Origin: Lineus longissimus
Lineage: Eukaryota > Nemertea > Pilidiophora > Heteronemertea > Lineidae
Reading direction: 5' to 3'
DNA: 64,000 nt
Assembly (NCBI RefSeq): GCF_910592395.1
Contig: NC_088317.1
Coordinates: 15,564,001 to 15,628,000 of the forward strand
Shown one piece after another: positions 33,171-45,002 of the stretch (within the stretch, counting starts at the first letter, position 1; each line of letters begins with the position of its first letter). The notes beneath the pieces are model-generated. The model saw only the letters and a list, made by a program, of their open reading frames with translations. It had not been told where the DNA came from and did not search any database. A program made the position numbers and the translations under genes.

Positions 33171-35844
33171 ATAAACGTACCGATAGCGACAGCATCATTT
33201 ACGATCTTATGTCTATTGGTCGAGTACATGGATGAGACTACCCGTATAAAGGTTTCGTTTCTACCGGCAGAGAGACTTAACGGATAGATTTCGCGGATTT
33301 ATTTCACGTGGACAATGTCATGGATTACGGCGTAACGTATTTGGACACTTCTGACGATTACGGCGTAACTTATTTGGACGAAACGGACATTATTTGGAAT
33401 CATTCTACACATTCTAATTCGGTGAGTTGACGGATTATGACGAGGACTTTTGGAAAAATCAATATTTTGTTCGTGGCTTTGTGAAAATGTGATATACACG
33501 AGGATCTAATAGTGTGTGATGTCTGTTAAGTTGTGCACTTGTGTTGTCAGTCACATCGCGGAGTAAGGAGTTGCATCACCAAATACCAGCCCTATTATGT
33601 TGTCTGCAACACGAATTCATGCTTTAAAAGTTGATGATGAAGTGTCATAGCAATTGGCTTCAGCTTGATGTCTGATGGAGTTGGGAAAATCGGGTTTGAA
33701 TTAGGAAATTAGAGAGCAGTCCATAGCCACATCATATTTAAGGTGTCTATCATAAATTTCTACTTCCATTCATTTGTTGTCGGCTAGCTATCATGAAAAT
33801 CTTGTGTTTGGTTCTGTCTGATTGATGGTACATGTGATAAGTCACCGTCAATTCTGCGTAAATCTCAATATTGCTGTGTAAGGTTGTAGCTGTGCTAGTA
33901 GAGAACTTTTGTGGTCACTGTGGTCTGTCATCTATTCATTGGATATGTGTTTCACTATTAACACATCTACAAATTCTTTCTGTAAGCTAGTTGCTGCACA
34001 GTCTGTAAAAATGTCACTGTTATATATTTGGCAATAATAGTTGTTGGTAAAGTTCGTTGGATTGTGGTGTCAGATATCGGTCAATTGCAAGGTGATGTCA
34101 CCAAAGTTTTAAAAGTGCAAATCTTGAACAAAGAAGGCAATTTGGGGAACTTTTGAGGTCATTGTGGGTCCATGTGTCCAATCTCTGTAATGCACGGTTG
34201 TGTCTCTTTGCATGCAAATGTCATGATTTGTCAGTGATACTTGCTATTATAAAGTATCAATTCTGTCACACTGTCGGTAACTTGGCCATGATCCGTAGTT
34301 TCTATCCGTCAGCATGTTGGCAAAAATGATATCATCCCATGTAAATCCAAGACTCTTTGGAGTCACCAACAGTTGGGCACTTGCGAAAACCACGCACCTC
34401 ATGCACCACCACAGATGTCACCATGATGTGATACAATCTTGTGTTGTCACATAATGTTAATGTAATGGCAGTCTGCATCGACCGGGCCTGTATTTTTGGC
34501 AGGAATGGCCAGCCAATTACTATAAACATGATAAATGGGCCCATAGTTGGCATATGCTGCCATATATCCCCAGATGAGTTCCTGGGTCATTTTAAATGCC
34601 CACTGTTATTACAGTGATGAAGAACAGTGCAGCTCTAATCTACTCTTAAACATGTTAAATATTCTTGTATCAATCTGCTGATGTTGGATATATATTTTAT
34701 TCATATGGACGTGGCTATGCCTTACTCACTTGCTAAAGGCTTTAAACCTTTCAGCTCATGTTAGCGCTTAACATGCTACCAATATCAGTCAGTTGCAGTA
34801 GGCAATTTTAACAGTGGCGGAAATAAATAAAACCAATAAACATGATAATGGAAATGTGTTTTTGGAAAACATTTGGTCTTAATGTTGTGTCTAATGGTGC
34901 AGTTTCTGGTAATGTTGCCAATACAGGTAGATGCAGCTGATAAATGTAAGTCTTGCAAGGAAACCTTAGAGATTATTGCGATAATATTCTGATAACAATC
35001 TGATGTTAAATGAGATTATTGTTTAAAAAATACCGCTACCTTGAGAATCCTGTATCTCATAAAGTTGCATTACAATTGTAACTGAAATGTTGCACCATGG
35101 TGCATTCCTGGCATATATCTTACAGATCAATGTAAAGTATACCGAAAGACAGATGTTGAGGCTTCGAGGTGGAGTTAATTTTGAGCTTTCTGATGAAATT
35201 AAGAATTTTAAAAAATGCCGAAAGTTGATTTCTCAAAAATGTCGAAGCTGTAATCTAAGTGTAATTTTCAAAACTTTGAGTAGACTTTTCAAATTTCCCT
35301 TAAGGGTTGGCTATAGGTACCACCATTTTGGCTGGAACTAGAAATCTAAAAGCAATTAAATCTCTTTCAAGACAAAGTGAATGACACTTTCAAGGGTGGG
35401 AATCAGTTCTTTGTTTTCCAGAGGACAGCCGCCCAGGTCTTAAATGGGCATTCACTTCATTTTGAAGGAGTTCTGATTGATTTAGGATTTCAAATTCTAG
35501 CCAAAATGGTGTTACTTATTGCTACCCTTAAACGTGTTAAATGTAGTCTTTGTCATACGGTGGCAAACGGCTAACGTTCACAGAAATCTGGGACAGAATT
35601 CCACAGGAGCCTTTCTTTTCAAGCCAGGAAATGAACAAATGAATACTGGGTTCTGCGTTGAATGTGGGAGTAGGATATCATGTCACTATTGTGCAGACTT
35701 CATTGAATTAGATATTGATTATAGCTTAGATGCGGTGCTCACATAACCTGGATACGTATTAGGCTTAAAGTTGCACATTTGCCTGAAGCGAATTTCCTAC
35801 GACAAATACAGTGCCCCCACCGCGCCTCAGTGCGCCTCAGTCAA
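33171..35844. other. Non-coding stretch, no gene recognised
   Basis: A small direct repeat GGATTACGGCGTAAC / CGATTACGGCGTAAC occurs near 33312-33370. No exon, RNA gene or repeat family was otherwise recognised. Confidence 0.5.
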
Positions 35845-36045
35845 TGTTCTCCACAGGGTTTTCTCATGGTAGGGTGATACCCTTGATTTGCATGACGTTT
35901 TACCAGTGTGCAACACAAGGTAAGGTGGCCAGCAATTTGAGGTAGGGTGGCCCTATAGGATCCTCTACAAAGTTCTAGAGCAAGATAGGGTGGTAAGCTG
36001 CCAAGGTAGGGTGGGCCACCCTGACAAATAGCCTTGTGGAGAACA
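35845..36045 (-). mobile_element. MITE with TGTTCTCCACA ends
   Basis: This 201-bp element starts TGTTCTCCACAGGG and ends CCTTGTGGAGAACA, imperfect inverted repeats of about 14 bp. The interior has several GGTAGGGTGG words. The same family, in the opposite sense (CCACCCTACCTT), lies at 43822-45002. No protein is encoded and target duplication is unclear. Confidence 0.75.
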
Positions 36046-36085
36046 CTGCTCAGTAGATATCAAGCATCATCAAGTCATACGCAAG

Positions 36086-36283
36086 TTACTGAATGGAACC
36101 CTATTGTCCACATGTTCAGCAGGCCTAATCTAGCTTACTGATGGAACCCTATTGTCCACATGTTCAGCAGGCCTAATCTAGCTTACTGATGGAACCCTAT
36201 TGTCCACATGTTCAGCAGGCCTAATCTAGCTTACTGATGGAACCCTATTGTCCACATGTTCAGCAGGCCTAATCTAGCTAACT
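36086..36283 (+). repeat. 48-bp tandem repeat, four copies
   Basis: Units TTACTGATGGAACCCTATTG ... CAGGCCTAATCTAGC start at 36086, 36135, 36183 and 36231. The first has one extra A, the others appear identical. Confidence 0.97.
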
Positions 36284-36899
36284 GTGAGACTTACGGATAG
36301 GAAATGAGATGGTTCATTTTCACTGCCTGAGAAAATGTAAAAAGTAGGCCGAATCGTTCCTTTAAATTGTTGCTAAATCAAGAATTTTGGTGATAATGTT
36401 CTCAAACAGCTGTCTGATATATATCGATATCCCTAGCATCATGATTTGTAGAATTCCATTGCTACCTCATTTTCGACATGTTGTTCGACAGTGAATTGAA
36501 ATTGAAATTTACATTATTTCTGTAGACTGCAAAGTCAATAAAAATTCCCCTAATGCAGTTCAAAAATATTTTCTGAAAGGGAAAGTGAACAGTGAACTTA
36601 ACACACTTGTTTAATGTAGATATCAGGTACTTACATCTTGTGTCACAGTTGCACTGGATCGATTAAATCAGTGATTTAATCTACTATTGATTGTAGAACT
36701 TAGATGTGTGCTCACGCAAGCTGTATCAATACTAGACTTGTTCAAATTTTTAATTCTGATTTATTTGATTTTAAAGAGGTGTGCGTTAATTGGGATGTGA
36801 ACCAAGATGAATACCAGTTGTAAATGATGGCTCATGTAAAAGAAAGGATGAAAGAGGTAGTGAAAAATCAAATTGCCTTGGCTGGGAGTGCAGAACAAC

Positions 36900-36995
36900 A
36901 GGGAATCTCAATATCTCAGTCGTAGAGCAGTAGACCAGCAATCCAAAAACCTGTGGTTCGAATCCCAGTCATGGCAACTTAATTTCTCTGTACTA
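36900..36995 (+). mobile_element. tRNA-derived SINE head
   Basis: An A-box-like TATCTCAGTCGTAGAGCAG is followed at tRNA spacing by a perfect B box GGTTCGAATCCC. The anticodon arm is irregular and the acceptor ends do not pair, so this is a SINE head rather than a tRNA gene. Confidence 0.65.
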
Positions 36996-37243
36996 CTATC
37001 ATTCTATGTGAACGGAGGTACATTTATTTTGGTACCTGAGTGCATGTCTATGCAGTGTTCACAAAGCAACTGACAATGTAGGTGTGAAAATGTTATGCAG
37101 GCACCATAAAACAACCATTGAAGTCGCTTATTGATTCAGTTAGGATGCAGCTATATCAGATTCATAGGTGGCAAGACTTTTCCCGATAACTTTCTGCTGT
37201 TATGGGTGAATCATGTGTGAACACCCACGTCTGAGGAAATGCT

Positions 37244-37530
37244 CCAGGGTGTTTGGCTAATTGCTGTTCCAGGGTGTTTGGCTAATTGCTGTTTCAGTGT
37301 TTTTGGCTCATTGGTGCTCCAGAATGTTTGGCTATATGCTGTTCCAGGGTGTTTGGCTAATTGTTGTTTCAGTGTGTTTGGCTAATTGCCGCTCCAGGAT
37401 GTTTGGCTAATTACTGTTCCAGGATGTTAGCTAATTGCTTTTCCAGGATGTTTAGCTAATTGCTGCTCTAGGATGTTGGCCTAATTGCTGTTCGAGGGTT
37501 TTGGGCTGAAATTCTGTTCCTGGGTGCTTG
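37244..37530 (+). repeat. 25-bp minisatellite, about 12 copies
   Basis: Units like CCAGGGTGTTTGGCTAATTG followed by CTGTT repeat about twelve times with many point changes and small gaps, decaying toward the right. Confidence 0.93.
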
Positions 37531-39387
37531 GGTATTTGCTGCAAAGAAGATTTCACAGTTTAGTCAATAGTTTAGCATAACCCTCGCACTGAGTGCTGTT
37601 AGTATGTATGAATATGCAATGTTTTTAATGTTGCTTTTGTTTCCTGGCGTGATGAGATTGGTTGTTTTATTGGATTGCGTGACCTTCGGAGTAAGATCAC
37701 ATGACCTTGACTGAAACTAGTTGTTGTGATTTTTTTCCTTGAGTGCATTGAAAAAATAGTTCATTTCTGATGATATTGAGTCAGACTGTTTGATAAGCTT
37801 CCATGATTTTCATAGCATTTCCATAAAGGGATAGGTTTAAAACCTTCTGGACCGAAATAGATGGAATCGATTTCTCAATCAACAACATCAAATTCCTCTA
37901 TATCTATCAAAGCTTTTATATCATGTATAACTTACGATATTGAGCCTTTAATACTCTATTTCTATATTTTTGCTTCGTTTTGATTGTAGGAGTGTCCTGT
38001 TATATTTGTGATGTGAATGTACTAGAAAAGGAATTGCTGCTGCATCCTTGAGCAATACATGGATGCCTTGAATTTCAGGCTATTGCATTTCCAATGACCT
38101 TGCCCATGTTGTCATGGCACTGAGTCAGACTATTTCATATTGATTATTTGATTTTTCATCCTGATTCAATAGTGGGAGTGTTGTTTTGGCTTTGAAGGGA
38201 GAAAATCTTAAAATATATACAATTTTGAAGCTTTCCTTTATAAAACACTGTTTTCAAACCAACGTGGAGAGCTAAAACCTACTAAAGTTCGACATGTTCA
38301 CAAAAAGAGCTCAGAAGATACGTCATGACGGCACAAATGACATCAAAACTCCAACAAAATTGCTATCAATTCTGTGTTGCACTGTGCACAATTTGGTCTA
38401 AGATCTGGGCAACCCATGATCATTACATCACATGTGCAGTGAGCTATTGTTGTTATTTAATTTTTTTTCGTTTTTCTAATTTTGATCAAACTTTCGTCAG
38501 AACTTTGACATTTTGGAAAGACACTCGATAGCCTTCCATGGATTTTGTTATAACATTGACTGTTTACTCCTGGGGCGATTAGTTGGGTTTAAGCATTTGA
38601 TTGTTTATTGGTTAATCAGCTTTTGGCAAAAGGGTGCGCCACTGAGGTTTCTGGTTAGAATCTGCCGACGTAATAGTTTCCATGCGTTCAGTTACCGGTT
38701 TTTATACCGAAATGACTGTGTTGGCTTTATTGGACGGTGTGTATTTCTGTATTTTTTGGTGATTTTGTATTCGGCTGGATATAATATTCAGGACCATGTC
38801 AATTGCAGGTACAGTTAAATTATTAATGGTGTTCGTCATTGTGAATTTTTTGCTACCACACATAGGGGATTCACCTCTATGACCTGTAGCACCTCCCCCT
38901 CCCCAACAATTTGCTAAATGTGTCCACTTTAGTCTTCGTTCAATTTCAATGTGAATTCATGCCTTACAACACTGACTAATTGTTTTTTTACGGCCATCAC
39001 ATACAGTGTCGACAATGGCCAATGTCAAAATAGTTCCAATGCCAAGTAGTTTTCATGAATAAAGATTGTAAATAGGGGAATGTTAGCAAGCCAAAAGCTT
39101 ACTAGCTGTGGGTAATGTTCACAAGCCAAATTGATTTGATGTCATATTGTGGGCGTGATCGCCATGGAAACGCCTCAGAAAAGTTCAAAGGTTTTCCGGT
39201 ATTTTTAGATTGTGATTTTCAAAAACACGATCACGCCTGGTATCGCAGTTACAAAAGGTATTGGAACGTTATTTATCAGACGATAGGTACAGTATATCAA
39301 AGTACTGGCAAAATAAATTGGAATTTTTCTTGGTTTATAGGTCATATGGTCAATTGTTTTGAAAGAAAGTACTGGGCTAGAGGGGAT
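37531..39387. other. Non-coding stretch, no gene recognised
   Basis: AT-rich. TTGCAG|GTACAG near 38806 is a weak acceptor-donor juxtaposition without a good pyrimidine tract. Nothing else was seen. Confidence 0.5.
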
Positions 39388-39600
39388 TCAGTGGCAGAGC
39401 TGTTAGAGCACCGAGCTTATAACCAGGAGGTCGTAGCTTCAACACTCTGAAGGATCAGCACTGTTTGCTTGGGAAGTTAACCTGCGATAGACCAGCATCT
39501 TATCCAGGGGTATCATACTCCTAGTCCCTTATGCTCCAGAAACCGGGAAAAGCTCTGGCCGGATGAGCCGTGTTTGGGCCAGCTGATTTTAACTTCCTTT
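39388..39600 (+). mobile_element. tRNA-Ile(UAU)-like SINE, internally deleted
   Basis: The head GATTCAGTGGCAGAGCTGTT then GAGCTTATAACCAGGAGG has an anticodon-loop-like CTTATAA. The body AAGTTAACCTGCGATAGACC ... CTCTGGCCGGATGAGCCG matches the copies at 47.3 and 62.3 kb in reverse sense. The middle part present in those copies (GGGCAAGACACTTAACCC region) is missing here. Confidence 0.78.
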
Positions 39601-40094
39601 TAACTGGGCTAGATAGATTCTAAGGACTCCAGAAAACAAGAAATTCTCAGGCACCCCAAGGAACTGACTCCAAGTAACTTCCATGATGTTGGACTTGGCT
39701 TGTCCTCAAGAACCAGTGAGGAGAGAAACTGACCCTCAGTAGTACACAGCAATGCACTTTCTTTCAATTCTTTTGTGTAAAATGAGGAAAGTTTAAAATT
39801 AGTCCCTAGTCTACTCTGCTTTGAAACGTATTTTGAAAATTCCATTAAAATTTGTTTTTCACGATGTCGATTTCACTCCTTAAATTGACAGCAATGAATC
39901 ATAAATCTTTACATCCCTTAGGAAGGGCTGTCAATTGATGTGGTGAGTCGTCTTGTAGATTAATCTCTCTGAAGTTCTCTGAAATGATGGATTTTGAAAT
40001 ATTAGGGATTTCATTAGAGGCTGCCTATAGATGCTGATAAGTTGATTTGATATAAAAATAAATTCAGTTTAAAGAAAAAACTAATTTCATAATT

Positions 40095-41155
40095 TCTCAA
40101 AATATACTTGTTCAGAAAGATACCAGTCGCAGCTCAATATCAGTTGAAAAATCCTGATTAAAGTAAGCATTGATCTTACTCTCAGTCTTCATGACCATCA
40201 TCATTGTCTACATTGTACAGTGATGTGTGATTTTACTCTTGCTGACTGGCTGCTGCTATCCTGTACCAAGTCAACACCACTGAAACACATTCTTATCATA
40301 ACGTCTTGCTCTCGGCGGAAGTATCCCTCAAGACTAAAGTAAGCACCAACTTAACTCTAGGTCTTCATGGCCATCCTCAAAGTTCTTGCAATCATGGCTG
40401 CCACCCCCCATTCTGACTACTGCCAGACCTCACCAAGTCGACACCACTGAAACAGACTCTTGTCACAACATCTTTGATCAGACAGATACCACTGGCAGCA
40501 CTATCAGGGGAAAAAAATGTCTCTTTCGAGATTAGCTGTATGCAATCATGGCCATCACCCCTCATTCTGACTACTGCCAGACTTCACCAAGTCAACACCA
40601 CTGAAACAGACTCTTGTCACAACATCTTTGATCAGACAGATACCACTGGCAGCACTATCAGGGGAAAAAATGTCTCTTTCGAGATTAGGTGTATGCAATC
40701 ATGGCCATCACCCCTCATTCTGACTACTGCCAGACCTCACCAAGTCAACACCACTGAAACAGACTCTTGTCACAACATCTTTGATCAGACAGATACCACT
40801 GGCAGCACTATTTGGGGGAAAAAATGTCTTTTTCGAGATTAGCTGTATGCAATCATGGACATCACTCCTCATTCTGACTACTGCCAGACCTCACCAAGTC
40901 AACACCACTGAAACAGACTCTTGTCTCAACATCTTTGATCAGACAGATACCACTGGCAGCACTATCTGGGGGAAAAAATGTCTCTTTCGAGATTAGGTGT
41001 ATGCAATCATGGCCATAACCCCTCATTCTGACTACTGCCAGACTTCACCAAGTCAACACCACTGAAACAGACTCTTGTCACAACATCTTTGATCAGACAG
41101 ATACCACTGGCAGCACTATCAGGGGAAAAAAATGTCTCTTTCGAGATTAGCTGTA
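40095..41155 (+). repeat. 154-bp tandem repeat, about five clear copies plus decayed ones
   Basis: The word GATCAGACAGATACCACTGG occurs at 40476, 40630, 40783, 40937 and 41091, a 153-154 bp period. Shared segments include CACCAAGTCAACACCACTGA and AAAATGTCTCTTTCGAGATT. Two older copies precede from about 40095. Frames that stay open across it are by-products of the repeat. Confidence 0.95.
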
Positions 41156-42506
41156 TGTGATCAGCAGCTGCTTTGTCCACCATTCGATCCTGATTAGGAG
41201 AAGCAGCCGGAGGAGCTATTGCGGGATTGGATGAGGCTGAGCTGGGACTGTAGCTTCCTATAGCTATTGTTAGTATTAGTAGTAATCAAGGTCGTATAAG
41301 AAAATCCTAGATGTCGAGCATGGTCGTTTTGTTCGACTTGTTTGGAATGTATTGATATTGTTGCCATGTACTACTCAGACTAGTCTGACTTAATCATTAA
41401 AGGATCAGCAGAGTTATGTAGGGAATTGTGGTTTAACCCTTAAAGGACCAACAGAGTTAGCTGACAGCATTATTTGTTATCAGCTGCCCAGTCACCTACA
41501 CTCTTCAGTAGTTGTTTCCAGCATCAAATTTCGAATAAAAGTCTTGCTGAAGTATCATGCTATTCCAATTGTAATCCCGACTGGACTTGAGTGAGCACTT
41601 TGTGCAGCGATCATCTTAGTGCAGATCGATGCATTGTCAATGCACTGCGAGGAGGCAAGGAACGGTTACTGCGATCGCGGATTTTTGTCGCAGGTAGCAT
41701 TGTGAGCGGTTATTGTTGCATGCACTCATGATGGCAGGTCGCAGCATTTCAAATCGATTTTTTAGTTTATTGACACCATTACTGCACATATTTTGTTTCC
41801 AGACCATAAACAATTCTGAAACGCCAATAAAAGCATGCACATTGGCTATCAATGTTCCATCTAATTAAATGAGCAACTGAGCAGAAACGAGGCGTGATAT
41901 CGCTGTGCTGCAGGTCATGATATGACTGTTTAATGAGGTGTTTCTAACTTCTTCTATGCCGCAAATGGCAAAAGGTCTCTGATGTCCCCAGCTGGTTGGG
42001 AAGATAGAGACAGTTCAGATTTCTTGGCTGAGATTTCTAGCTCCGGTTAAGCAGCATGGATAGGGTTCAAATCTGTGACACACCGGGCCTAGTTCCTCTT
42101 TCATTGACGAGTGAAAAAAAATACTGAGATGAAAGCTGGGTGCAAAGGGCAGGTGCGGATTCAAGGGTCGCACCAGATTTATGATCCCCCTCCTATTTCA
42201 TGAAAAACTTTAAAATTGACCATGAAATTTTAGAACACATCAGGAATTTTTTGTTGAGAAATGCAATGCATGCCGCGTCTTTTTCTGGCCCCTGGATCCG
42301 CCACTTAACTGGGAAAATACTAGACTTATAATCAACCTTGGGCTAAAGTGAAACGAACCCAGGTCCCTCCATCGCCCTCTCTGTTACATGGACATGCGCT
42401 CTGACTGGAAGTCTGACCCAACAACCTCAGCGGTGACAGCCGCTGAAACTTGTTTTTAACATCAGTCTAGTCTTACAAAACCCTATTCATGCAAGTCATA
42501 GAACAG
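41156..42506. other. Non-coding stretch, no gene recognised
   Basis: Unique-looking DNA without a recognisable exon or repeat, apart from weak tRNA-like wording near 42045-42085. Confidence 0.5.
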
Positions 42507-42922
42507 TTCTACACGAGGACAGTTGGAACCGGCTTCGAGCCAGCTCGAGGCGGGTCAGGATAATCTTTACCGTGTAGAACGAAATCAGAACCGTCTCCAA
42601 GTGACCTGACCCGAGGCGCGTAAGCACTGCAGTCTCGAGTCACTTGAGGCGGGTTGGAGCCACTTCAAGACGCTTAATCTCTCGTGTAGAACCGATCTGG
42701 CCTCGAGTCACTTTGCGCACAGTACTAAAATCGAGTAGTGCCGTATATAGCAGTTCATGAAAACATGCGCCACCATGCGACGGGTTAGTGGTTTAAGTGG
42801 CCTGAACTGACCTAGGGCCGGCGATTTGATCCGTCTTCGTGTAGACAGCGCAAAGCCAGTTACAGGTGATCCGGCTTCAAGTGGCTCGAGGTGAGGAGGG
42901 CTAAAACTGTCCTCGTGTAAAA
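42507..42922. mobile_element. CpG-rich MITE with 18-bp inverted ends
   Basis: It starts TTCTACACGAGGACAGTT (42507) and ends AACTGTCCTCGTGTAAAA (42922), whose reverse complement differs by one base. The interior repeats short CGAGTCACTTGAGG and GTGTAGAAC-like words and is more GC- and CpG-rich than its surroundings. No transposase and no clear target duplication were seen. Confidence 0.82.
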
Positions 42923-43309
42923 GCAACTATATACTGTCTCTAAATCTGATAAAGCCGGTAAAAACACACACTTGATCACACACACTTGTAAACAGGCAAT
43001 TACCATTATCATGCCCTTCATTAAACACCATTATCATACCCTTCATTAAACACAAGCAGAAGCTGCTTGATGGTGAAATTGATGTCATTCTCTTGAAGAA
43101 AAACATTATGTGAGAGAAGTGTACGTGATAAATTGCATTTTGGAACGGTTGGCTAAGTTTGCTTGTCATTTATCAATAATAAAACTTGTGGTGCAGAATT
43201 AAGGAGGGTAGTGTTAAAGGTACAGTCTCCACAGAAGCCTCAGTTGAGTAACAGAAGCAAAAAGCGAAAACATGATAAGTGTGATGCACACTCTTAACCT
43301 GATGATGGA

Positions 43310-43320
43310 GGGGGGGGGGA
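43310..43320. repeat. Poly(G) run
   Basis: A run of about ten G after GATGATGGA. Confidence 0.85.
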
Positions 43321-43821
43321 TTTGTTAAGAAATTGAATATCTTGGCCAGACTATATATGCATCAGGTCATGTTGAATGGTGTTTGATGTCAGAAATATTC
43401 GCCTCACCAAATTAGATTACCCACTCCAAAATACTATTTCTTGTTGAACTCGGCCAGGAAAAAACCTCAAATCGCCTCAGACAACCAGTTTCTCCAACGT
43501 ACGCTTATCCCCGATCATATAAGCCATCATTTCGGCTAGCAATTAATGCGAACACTAAAATCGATAGAACTATGACCACAGGGCTTGCGGAGGGATGAGA
43601 TGCTCTGGTGATAGGCTGGTTTAAATGCTAATGAAGAGCTACTGTGACATGTACGAGGGGAGGGATGCCTCAATGAGGGTGATCGCTCAACGTCGGTAAA
43701 TTTATCTAAAAGATGAGGGGACTTACAATATTGTATCTTCAGGATCTGCACAGGTTATCAGATTGGAATCACCAACTAGTTGCAGGCTAAATGGTTGAAG
43801 GACTGACTAATGTGGTCAGGG

Positions 43822-45002
43822 ATTTCCACAAGGCCACTTGTCAGGGCACCTCTCCATTCCTTCCTTGGCAGCTTACCACCCTACCTTGGAAGCATCCACC
43901 CTACCTAGTACGTTGCTCTAGACTTTGTATAGGGTTTTAAAAGGGCCACCCTACCTTAGATTGCTGGCCAACCTACCTTGTGTTGCCTTCCTTCACTGGC
44001 AGCTTACCACCCTACCTTGGAAGCATCCACCCTACCTAGTACGTTGCTCTAGACTTTGTATAGGGTTTCAAAGGTTTATGCCTGTTTCGCCTATTCCTGT
44101 TTCGCCTATTCCTGTTTCGCCTACAAAATTCCTGTTTCGCCTATTCCTGTTTCGCCTATTCCTGTTTCGCCTATTCCTGTTTCGCCTACTTTCCAGTACC
44201 CCTACAATAAATCGACTCTCCCACGGGGAACCTTAGGGATGCATGTCCATTTTATGGGGAAAATGTGAGGGGACAATTGGATGATGTTAACGATGTGATG
44301 ACAATTTCACTAATCAAATGCCATCAACTTTGTTATGCCATGACCGTTTTGAAAGAGTCACCTTGAAAGCGGGGACAGTCCGGGACTTATTTGACCATAG
44401 GACCATAGGACCATACTGACACACAGTAAAAACTAATCGATTAAGTAGAGTAAAGCAGTCGTTTATTTTATGAAAACTGAATTCATGAGTTTTTGATAAA
44501 AATACATAATATTGTACATTCTCATAATTATTTGATCAAAATCAGCTGTAAAACCCATGTCATAATATACATGTAGGTACAGCACATATAAAGTCAAACA
44601 AGGTGGAAAATACATATCATGATATTATGTCAGACAAGGTAACTGATGGCATCAACGTAACTCATTATGTCCCTCTCTCCATTGACGCATTGTTCTTTGA
44701 GGCGTAACATGCGTTCGTCAATGCGTACATAATGTGGCTCTCCTCGGGTTTGGTCGGTCAGTAAGGGACGGTTCATATTCCTACGTCTGTGGGGAGGTTA
44801 GCAATACATTTGAATAGGCGAAACAGGAATAGGCGAAACAGGAATAGGCGGAACAGGAATAGGCGAAACAGGAATACACCGTTTCAAAAGGGCCACCCTA
44901 CCTTAAATTGCTGGCCGCCCTACCTTGTGTTGTCACATACTGGCAAAACTTGTTGAATATCAAGGGTAATACCCTACCTAGACAAATTGGTGGAGAAACC
45001 AG
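43822..45002 (+). mobile_element. CCACCCTACC-type MITE with internal duplication and nested insertion
   Basis: The outer parts match the reverse complement of the 35845-36045 element: TTTCCACAAGGCCACTTGTC on the left, ...GACAAATTGGTGGAGAAACC on the right. About 129 bp (GGCAGCTTACCACCCTACCT ... TTGTATAGGGTTT) is tandemly duplicated at about 43866 and 43994. The second duplicate is interrupted by the element at 44073-44880. Removing the insert and one duplicate gives about the same length as the intact copy. Confidence 0.8.
44073..44880. mobile_element. 808-bp DNA transposon with 15-bp subterminal arrays
   Basis: The element is flanked by GTTTCAAA on both sides (44065-44072 and 44881-44888), an 8-bp target duplication. 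It begins GGTTTATGCCTGTTTCGCC and ends GGCGAAACAGGAATACACC, inverted repeats with two mismatches. The ends continue as arrays of CCTGTTTCGCCTATT, about seven units on the left and about four inverted on the right. The interior encodes nothing recognisable. An 8-bp duplication fits hAT, P or Merlin groups; terminal GG would favour Merlin, but this is a weak clue. Confidence 0.85.

Noticed and set aside
36900-36995. Functional tRNA gene
   Set aside because: A and B boxes are good but acceptor and anticodon stems do not pair; it is a SINE head.
38795-38815. Third recursive splice site (TTGCAG|GTACAG)
   Set aside because: The pyrimidine tract is poor and the donor is not GTAAGT or GTGAGT.
40474-40996. 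Frames repeating an IRQIPLAAL-like segment as a protein
   Set aside because: They follow the 154-bp tandem repeat, use non-ATG starts and break between copies; no domain is seen.
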